Positions 5,647-9,552 of a stretch of 9,552 nt of DNA are shown here, in pieces. The stretch is from Spartobacteria bacterium (lineage in GTDB: Bacteria; Verrucomicrobiota; Verrucomicrobiia; Chthoniobacterales; UBA6821), in assembly GCA_947466005.1 (NCBI GenBank), contig CANIBV010000061.1, positions 1 through 9,552 of the forward strand. The letters are read 5' to 3'. The translations under genes and the position numbers were made by a program. Under the pieces are notes generated by a model that was given only the letters and a program-made list of their open reading frames with translations, did no database searches and was not told the origin of the DNA. Numbering within the stretch: position 1 is the first letter of the stretch; each line of letters opens with the position of its first letter.

Positions 5647-6423
5647 ATGAGCAACGGACCCCTAGCAGGTAAAGTCGGCGTCGTATTCGGCGTCGCCAAC
5701 AAACGCAGCATCGCATGGCACATTGCCAAAGCCTGGAAGCAGGCTGGAGCCACCCTCCTCTTCAACTATCAGGGAGAGCGACTCAAGGAGAACGTCGAGG
5801 AACTTGTCTCCGAGTTCGGCCCCGACACCTTCCTCCAGCCCTGCGATGTGGGAAGTGATGCAGAGATCGCAACTTTCTTCGGAAAGGTTCGAGAGAAGAC
5901 CCCGAAGATCGACATGGTGCTCCATGCTGTTGCCTTCGCCCCCAAGGAGGCCCTTGAGGGTGATTTCCTCTCCACGACCCGTGAAGCCTACCTGAAGGCT
6001 CATGATATCAGCGCCTACTCGCTGGTAGCCCTTGCGCGTGAGGCATCTCCCCTCATGACGGAGGGTGGCAGCATCACGGCCATGAGCTACTACGGATCCG
6101 TCAAGGTTGTCCCTCACTACAACGTGATGGGCGTCGCCAAGGCATCCCTTGAAGCCAGCACCCGCTACCTCGCCTATGACCTCGGCACCAAGAAAATCCG
6201 CGTGAACTGTATCAGCGCCGGCCCAATGAACACGCTCGCAGCCCGCGGCGTCTCTGGCCTTGGCACCATGATCAAGCACTACGAGGAGCACGCCCCCCTC
6301 CGCCGCACCTGCACCGGCGAGGAACTTGGCCAGACTGGCGTCTTCCTCGCAAGCGACGGCGGCAGTGGCATCACCGGCCAGGTGATCTACGTCGATGGTG
6401 GCTACGAGATCATGGGGATGTAG
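5647..6423 (+). CDS. fabI: Enoyl-[acyl-carrier-protein] reductase (NADH), FabI type
   Basis: 258 residues. It reduces trans-2-enoyl-ACP to acyl-ACP, the last step of each elongation round in type II fatty-acid synthesis. It is a short-chain dehydrogenase fold: the FabI nucleotide motif GVANKRSIAW is at about 15-24, the FabI-specific catalytic set is SYYG with Tyr148, then Tyr158-x-Met-Gly-x-x-Lys165, and AGPMNTLAARG (191-201) forms the substrate-binding flap hinge. The C-terminus GQVIYVDGGYEIMGM is typical. The position matching E. coli Gly93 is Ala96 (HAVAFAPKEAL), as in Bacillus-like FabI. ATG at 5647, with GGG directly before it but no properly spaced Shine-Dalgarno sequence. It follows the recombinase by 138 bp and precedes the FAD oxidase by 32 bp. 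Confidence 0.97.
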   Translation: MSNGPLAGKVGVVFGVANKRSIAWHIAKAWKQAGATLLFNYQGERLKENVEELVSEFGPDTFLQPCDVGSDAEIATFFGKVREKTPKIDMVLHAVAFAPKEALEGDFLSTTREAYLKAHDISAYSLVALAREASPLMTEGGSITAMSYYGSVKVVPHYNVMGVAKASLEASTRYLAYDLGTKKIRVNCISAGPMNTLAARGVSGLGTMIKHYEEHAPLRRTCTGEELGQTGVFLASDGGSGITGQVIYVDGGYEIMGM

Positions 6424-6433
6424 GTTTGAAAAA

Positions 6434-6535
6434 ACTGAAACCTAAAAGCTGAACGTTGAAATCTGAAAAGAAACAGAAGAGATCCAATAAACGTATTCCC
6501 TCCTCACCTCTTCAGGTTTCACGTTTCAAATCTCA
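6434..6535. repeat. Degenerate period-7 repeats in inverted orientation around the start of the FAD oxidase
   Basis: Directly after the fabI stop, TGAA recurs every 7 bases at 6436, 6450, 6457 and 6464, with a mutated TAAA at 6443. Its complement TTCA recurs every 7 bases at 6511, 6518 and 6525, followed by CTCA at 6532. The two arrays are inverted: TGAAACCT (6436-6443) is the exact complement of AGGTTTCA (6514-6521), so they can form a stem. The left array contains the TTG proposed as start codon of the next gene. Confidence 0.7.
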
Positions 6536-7916
6536 TCCTTCTCTCGAGCGGGATCTCCGCAAGTTGATTCCCCTCACCGCAGGGGTGATCACGGATCCCG
6601 AGCGCCTCGCCAAATTGGGCAAGGACAAGTGGTTCGCCGCAGCCCTCCCCGAGATTGCCGTAGCACCTGGCAACGCCAAAGAGGTTGCAGCAGTCCTTGG
6701 CTACGCCAACAAACTCAGCATTCCTGTCACTACTCGGGGGGCCGGCTACGGCTATGTCGGAGGGTGCGTCCCGGTACGTGGAGGCATCCTGATGAGCATG
6801 CACCGGATGAACCGCATCAAGGAAATCAACGACGCCGACTTCGTCGCCGTCGTGGAGCCCGCTGTCATTACGGGAGTCCTCCAGGAAGCCGCCCAGAAAA
6901 AAGGGCTCTTCTACCCACCAGATCCAGCCAGCCTCAAGGACTGCTCCATCGGAGGCAATATCGCCACCAATGCTGGCGGCCCCCGCTGCCTCAAATACGG
7001 CGTCACCCGCCCCTACATTCTGGGCCTGCAGGTAGCCTTGGCAGACGGCACACTCGTCCGAGTCGGAGGCCGGACTCACAAGAACAAGACCGGCTTTGAT
7101 CTGGTCGGCATGTTTGTCGGCTCCGAAGGGATGCTCGGGGTGATCACCGAGGCTACACTGCGCCTCCTTCCCAACCCTCCGGCGCGTGCCACCCTCTCTG
7201 CAGGGTTTGCCTCCATGCGGGATGCGGCAGCCGCCGTTCAGGCGATCTTCAAGGCGGGATTCCTCCCCTGCGCCATGGAGGTTGCCGACAGCTTTACCCT
7301 GCAGTCGGCCCGCGACGCACATAAGGAAGTGAAAGGCACCTTCATCCCTCCGGGGAAGGCCCATCTCCTCATCGAGATCGACGGGCAGAAAGCCAGTGTC
7401 CTTGGTGAAGGAAAGGCTCTCAAGGCCCTCCTAGCTAGGAACAAGGCCTTGGGGGTGGAGTTTGCCACTTCCCCCGAGCGCTGCGACCGGATGTGGGCCC
7501 TGCGCAGGGCCTTCTCGGCATCGCTCAAGGCCACAGGCCTCACCAAACTGAACGAGGATATCGCCGTCCCGCGCGGCCGACTCGTCGACCTCATCGCTTT
7601 CGCGGAGAAACTGCAGAAAAAGACCGGCTTCCCCATTGCCTGCTTCGGTCATGCCGGAGACGGCAACATCCATGTGAATGTCATGGTCTCCAAGGAGCAG
7701 CAGGCCAAGCGTCCCAAGGAGATCGAGGGAGTGCTCGACTCCCTCTTTACCCAGGTCATCAAGTGGGGAGGAGCGATCACCGGAGAGCATGGCATCGGCC
7801 TCGCCAAGAAACGTTGGTGGAACGAGGCCACCTCGCCCGAACTCCGGGATCTTCATAAGAGGATCAAGAAAGCAGTCGATCCGAACGGTATCCTAAATCC
7901 GGGGAAGTTCGTCTGA
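6456..7916 (+). CDS. FAD-linked oxidase, GlcD / D-lactate dehydrogenase type
   Basis: Up to 486 residues. Members oxidise a 2-hydroxy acid such as glycolate or D-lactate to the 2-oxo acid with bound FAD. The PCMH-type FAD domain spans about 65-240: RGAGYGYVGG at 94-103, the pyrophosphate-binding SIGGNIATNAGGPRCLKYG at 164-182, and GSEGMLGVITEATL at 222-235. The C-terminal cap carries GHAGDGNIHVNV (398-409, substrate/metal histidines), GEHGIGLAKK (443-452) and DPNGILNPGK (475-484). The frame is bounded upstream by TGA 6450-6452; the first possible start is TTG 6456. The first 30 residues are Lys/Arg/Ser-rich, are encoded by the heptamer repeats and do not look like the family, so the true start may be later (TTG 6564, GTG 6585). 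No electron-partner gene (GlcE/GlcF) is adjacent, and the substrate is uncertain. Confidence 0.93.
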   Translation: MKSEKKQKRSNKRIPSSPLQVSRFKSHPSLERDLRKLIPLTAGVITDPERLAKLGKDKWFAAALPEIAVAPGNAKEVAAVLGYANKLSIPVTTRGAGYGYVGGCVPVRGGILMSMHRMNRIKEINDADFVAVVEPAVITGVLQEAAQKKGLFYPPDPASLKDCSIGGNIATNAGGPRCLKYGVTRPYILGLQVALADGTLVRVGGRTHKNKTGFDLVGMFVGSEGMLGVITEATLRLLPNPPARATLSAGFASMRDAAAAVQAIFKAGFLPCAMEVADSFTLQSARDAHKEVKGTFIPPGKAHLLIEIDGQKASVLGEGKALKALLARNKALGVEFATSPERCDRMWALRRAFSASLKATGLTKLNEDIAVPRGRLVDLIAFAEKLQKKTGFPIACFGHAGDGNIHVNVMVSKEQQAKRPKEIEGVLDSLFTQVIKWGGAITGEHGIGLAKKRWWNEATSPELRDLHKRIKKAVDPNGILNPGKFV

Positions 7917-7934
7917 TCGGCTTGCTCTTTTGCC

Positions 7935-7985
7935 GCTCTCGCTCCCGCGAGTAGTGCCCTGACGGGCTTACGCTTCGCTTAGGGC
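7935..7985 (+). repeat. Dispersed palindromic repeat, copy 2 (behind the FAD oxidase)
   Basis: GCTCTCGCTCCCGCGAGTAG (7935-7954) is identical to the minus-strand copy at 703-722. Hairpins CTCGC-TCCC-GCGAG (7938-7951) and GCCC-TGAC-GGGC (7956-7967) match those of copy 1. An alternative outer pairing is GCCCT (7956-7960) with AGGGC (7981-7985). It begins 18 nt after the oxidase stop, so both copies sit just behind a gene and in the same orientation relative to it. Confidence 0.7.
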
Positions 7986-7988
7986 GTC

Positions 7989-8119
7989 CTGATTAAATCG
8001 CATAGAGGCCATTGCGGAAAGAATGAGCCCCAGGCAAGACCCCAAGGGTATTGCCTCTGCTCTGCATGCCTTGAAAAACAATCAACTACTCCTCAGTGGC
8101 CATCATGGGATTTAATCAG
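7989..8119. repeat. 131-bp structure with 26-bp imperfect terminal inverted repeats
   Basis: The left arm 7989-8014 and right arm 8094-8119 are complementary at 21 of 26 positions plus one G-T pair: CTGATTAAATC/GATTTAATCAG (11 bp perfect), then CAT/ATG, then GGCCA/TGGCC, then TG/CA. Inside, AGGCAA (8032-8037) pairs with TTGCCT (8051-8056), continued by ACCC/GGGT around a CAA loop after one mismatch. It could be a miniature inverted-repeat element or a structured RNA; no flanking target duplication was identified with confidence. Confidence 0.6.
8023..8115 (+). CDS. Doubtful 30-residue open frame inside the inverted-repeat structure
   Basis: ATG 8023 to TAA 8113-8115 encodes a peptide starting MSPRQDPKGIASALHAL and ending GHHGI. 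The composition is protein-like, with a helical Ala/Leu middle, and the frame stays open upstream to the TGA at 7990, so it could be a remnant of a longer gene. It has no Shine-Dalgarno sequence, and the arms of the inverted repeat explain part of the sequence. No family recognised. Confidence 0.15.
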   Translation: MSPRQDPKGIASALHALKNNQLLLSGHHGI

Positions 8120-8134
8120 CGGTTCCCTAGATAT

Positions 8135-8165
8135 AAAAAAGGCTAACAGAAATTGGCCGTTCTGT
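8135..8165 (-). terminator. Possible intrinsic terminator downstream of tRNA-Glu
   Basis: On the minus strand ACAGAA (8165-8160) pairs with TTCTGT (8151-8146) around an 8-nt loop. TAGCC follows and then six T (8140-8135). An overlapping GGC/GCC pair can close differently. The stem is short, and it lies about 80 nt downstream of the tRNA 3' end. Confidence 0.35.
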
Positions 8166-8182
8166 CGCTTTGCGTGTGGAAG

Positions 8183-8208
8183 AAGCTATCGACTGTAGAG
8201 CTTTTTTT
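8183..8208 (+). terminator. Possible intrinsic terminator on the plus strand
   Basis: AAGCT (8183-8187) pairs with AGCTT (8199-8203) around an 11-nt loop and runs into seven T (8202-8208). It would stop plus-strand transcription coming from the FAD oxidase before it reaches the tRNA gene. The stem is only 5 bp, so this is weak. Confidence 0.3.
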
Positions 8209-8243
8209 CGTGATCGAAAGAGTAATTCTTGCCTTTTGATAAC

Positions 8244-8319
8244 TGGTAGCGCGTACGGGATTCGAACCCGTGCGCCAGCCTTGAGAGGGCTGTGTCCTAA
8301 CCGACTAGACGAACGCGCC
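8244..8319 (-). tRNA. tRNA-Glu (anticodon CUC)
   Basis: 76 nt with a complete cloverleaf on the minus strand. The acceptor stem GGCGCGT pairs with ACGCGCT (one G-T at the first pair). The D arm is GTCT...GGAC. The anticodon stem is CAGCC/GGCTG with loop CTCTCAA, giving anticodon CTC (CUC), which reads GAG. The T arm is ACGGG-TTCGAAT-CCCGT. The discriminator is A, and the CCA end is encoded in the gene (8244-8246). Adapts glutamate for translation. No other tRNA is next to it. Confidence 0.96.
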
Positions 8320-8332
8320 GTGAGAGCCATGC

Positions 8333-8361
8333 ACTATGCTTTGCAACTTGGAGACTGGCAA
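8333..8361 (-). promoter_or_regulatory. Putative promoter of tRNA-Glu
   Basis: On the minus strand TTGCCA (8361-8356) matches the -35 box at 5 of 6 positions. CATAGT (8338-8333) matches the -10 box at 4 of 6, with the ideal 17-bp spacer. It lies 13 nt upstream of the mature 5' end, leaving a leader of a few nucleotides for RNase P to remove. Confidence 0.5.
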
Positions 8362-8368
8362 GCAGAGA

Positions 8369-8388
8369 GATCATCTTTTAAGGTGATC
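8369..8388 (+). promoter_or_regulatory. Hairpin that would hide the ribosome binding site of the glutaredoxin-like gene
   Basis: GATCATCTT (8369-8377) pairs with AAGGTGATC (8380-8388) through nine base pairs, one of them G-T. The right arm contains AAGGTGA, the only convincing Shine-Dalgarno sequence of the window, placed 4 nt before the ATG at 8391. If folded, it would block initiation. As DNA it could also be a palindromic operator. Confidence 0.5.
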
Positions 8389-8390
8389 CC

Positions 8391-8624
8391 ATGATTCTCT
8401 ATATCAAACGGGGCTGTCCTTGGTGCGTTTCCGCCGAGACGTGGCTTAAACAACACGCTGTGGCCTACACTCCACTCGATGTCCTCTCCGATCACGCTGC
8501 TTTTGACGAGATGCGAAGAATATCGGCTCAATCAAAGGCACCCGTCCTCGTCACGGACGATGGCCGGATTCTGGCGGATTTTGGTCCGGAGGAGCTGCCC
8601 GCATTTCTGAAGATGGGAAGCTAG
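8391..8624 (+). CDS. Glutaredoxin family protein
   Basis: 77 residues, a minimal thioredoxin-fold domain. The redox motif CPWC (Cys9-Cys12) follows the first strand MILYIKRG, as in glutaredoxins of the NrdH/Grx type. The cis-proline expected before the third strand is Pro51 in KAPVLV, and DDGRILADFGPEELPAFL supplies the last strand and helix. Such proteins reduce disulfides using glutathione or thioredoxin reductase in the cytoplasm; which reductant is used cannot be told here. ATG at 8391 with AAGGTGA upstream, inside a predicted hairpin. It diverges from tRNA-Glu and converges on trpD: the two stop codons share the palindrome CTAG at 8621-8624. Confidence 0.9.
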   Translation: MILYIKRGCPWCVSAETWLKQHAVAYTPLDVLSDHAAFDEMRRISAQSKAPVLVTDDGRILADFGPEELPAFLKMGS

Positions 8625-9552
8625 CGAGCTGCTGCCTCGGATGCCTCCCTCAGGAGCTCCAGTGAGCGGAGGGCACGACCCGAGGAGATGCTCTCCCTTG
8701 CAAGGCCGACTGCCTCCGGAAGTGAAGATGTCATGCCGGCGACGTGAAGTGCCGCCGCCGCATTGAGGAGGATCATGTCGAGAGCGGCCCCATCCTCTTG
8801 ATCAGAAAGGATGGATGAAATGCGTGAGGCATTCGCGAGAGCATCCCCGCCGAGGAGTCGCTCAGGAGTGTGCACTGGCTCAAATCCAAGGTCAGCCGGA
8901 GAAATCGTGAACTCCTCCAGTTCGTCGGGATCAGATCCCCGAACGGAGACCACGCGGGATGGACCGGTGATGGAGAGTTCGTCCACACCACCTCCATCGT
9001 GAAGTCCCTCGCCGTGAACCGCCCAAGCAGCATGTCGTCCCAGCAATCCCATGGCCTTGGCATAGAGGCTGAGCATTTCGGGCCGATTGATGCCGGTGAG
9101 CTGGAACTCTGGATAGGCGGGGTTGAGAAGTGGCCCCAGGAGGTTGAAGATGGTCATCTGCCCCTGTGCGGCAAGGGATCGCCGAAGAGGAGCAACTGCG
9201 GCCACGGTCGGATGGAAGTCGGGGGCGAGAAGAAAGACACACCCGGCTCTTTCCAGCACCTCACCAACAAGGGATGGCTTGAGGTGAAGGGAGATCCCAA
9301 GTGACTCAAGCACATCGGCGCTTCCAGAGCGGGAACTGACGGCTCGGTTCCCATGCTTGACGACACGTGCGCCCGCCCCTGCTGCCACGAACATGGCGGC
9401 GGTGGAGATATTCAAGAATCCCGCACGGTCACCGCCCGTCCCACAGAGTTCGAGAAGTGGGGTCTCGCCGCTGCGCCTGATCTCGGGACGCACTGCATCC
9501 CGGAGAAGGACTTTGGCAAATCCTGCCAGCTCTTCCGCTGTCTCTCCCCTCC
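8621..9552 (-). CDS. trpD: Anthranilate phosphoribosyltransferase, N-terminus beyond the right edge
   Basis: 309 residues are visible; about 35 more, including the start, lie outside, judged from the usual length of about 340. The enzyme joins anthranilate to PRPP in tryptophan synthesis. Visible motifs are GETAEELAGFA at the N-terminal helices, CGTGGD at visible residues 36-41 (PRPP pyrophosphate loop), KHGNRAVSSRSGSADVLE (anthranilate and PRPP contacts), FNLLGPLLNP and the Mg-binding DE pair in GGGVDELS. The open frame runs through the right edge, so the GTG at 9491-9493 is an internal valine and not the start. No other trp gene is in the window; any partners would lie to the right. The stop overlaps the glutaredoxin-like stop in CTAG, leaving no room for a terminator between the two convergent genes. 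Confidence 0.96.
   Translation of the reverse strand, partial: RGETAEELAGFAKVLLRDAVRPEIRRSGETPLLELCGTGGDRAGFLNISTAAMFVAAGAGARVVKHGNRAVSSRSGSADVLESLGISLHLKPSLVGEVLERAGCVFLLAPDFHPTVAAVAPLRRSLAAQGQMTIFNLLGPLLNPAYPEFQLTGINRPEMLSLYAKAMGLLGRHAAWAVHGEGLHDGGGVDELSITGPSRVVSVRGSDPDELEEFTISPADLGFEPVHTPERLLGGDALANASRISSILSDQEDGAALDMILLNAAAALHVAGMTSSLPEAVGLARESISSGRALRSLELLREASEAAAR

Larger units (their letters stand above)
7917..8243. other. Gene-poor spacer with repeat, inverted-repeat structure and terminator-like hairpins
   Basis: This 327-bp stretch between glcD and tRNA-Glu holds, in order, copy 2 of the dispersed repeat (7935-7985), the 131-bp inverted-repeat structure (7989-8119) and two hairpins with T-runs on opposite strands (8135-8165 and 8183-8208). 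The only notable open frame is a 30-codon one at 8023-8115, lying inside the inverted-repeat structure. Confidence 0.6.

Noticed and set aside
6519..7364. Minus-strand open frame of 281 codons opposite the FAD oxidase
   Set aside because: The sense strand carries the full FAD-binding motifs; the antisense product shows Gly/Asp-rich shadow composition and no domain.
9064..9493. GTG 9491-9493 as the trpD start
   Set aside because: The frame stays open to the right edge and encodes GETAEELAGFA, a normal internal TrpD segment, so the gene continues beyond the window.

Overview
The window is about 58-60% GC by eye and carries mostly chromosomal housekeeping genes separated by unusually repeat-rich spacers. 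The protein families, the frequent absence of Shine-Dalgarno sequences and the palindromic and heptamer spacer repeats suggest a free-living member of the Verrucomicrobiota (PVC group). That assignment is an inference from general resemblance; there is no rRNA or other strict marker here.

Layout. Positions 1-62 hold the last codons of an unrecognised + strand gene. Positions 225-470 encode a small two-helix membrane protein with a zinc-ribbon-like tail, behind a promoter placed so that its mRNA may be leaderless. Positions 471-738 hold a cluster of hairpins. Positions 739-3148 are a tightly spaced minus-strand pair: an aldose 1-epimerase-like protein followed by a TPR protein. Diverging from it across a heptamer tandem repeat are a stand-alone GGQ-domain release-factor-like protein and purC (3214-4499). 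After a long imperfect palindrome come a XerC/XerD-type tyrosine recombinase (4621-5508), fabI (5647-6423) and a GlcD-type FAD-linked oxidase (6456-7916). The spacer 7917-8243 contains a repeat related to the one at 675-722, a 131-bp inverted-repeat structure and possible terminators. Then come tRNA-Glu(CUC) on the minus strand, a short glutaredoxin-like gene on the plus strand, and trpD on the minus strand, cut by the right edge.

Together the genes cover purine synthesis (purC), tryptophan synthesis (trpD), fatty-acid elongation (fabI), oxidation of a 2-hydroxy acid (glcD-like), sugar anomer interconversion, translation (release-factor-like protein, tRNA-Glu), chromosome dimer resolution or site-specific recombination (xer) and thiol redox. 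They do not form one pathway. I found no phage, CRISPR, toxin-antitoxin or defence system.

The most distinctive content is in the spacers: an element with 20 identical bases found in the same orientation just behind two unrelated genes; period-7 repeats with a TGAA/TTCA core at two loci; two long inverted-repeat structures; and a hairpin that would hide the ribosome binding site of the glutaredoxin-like gene.
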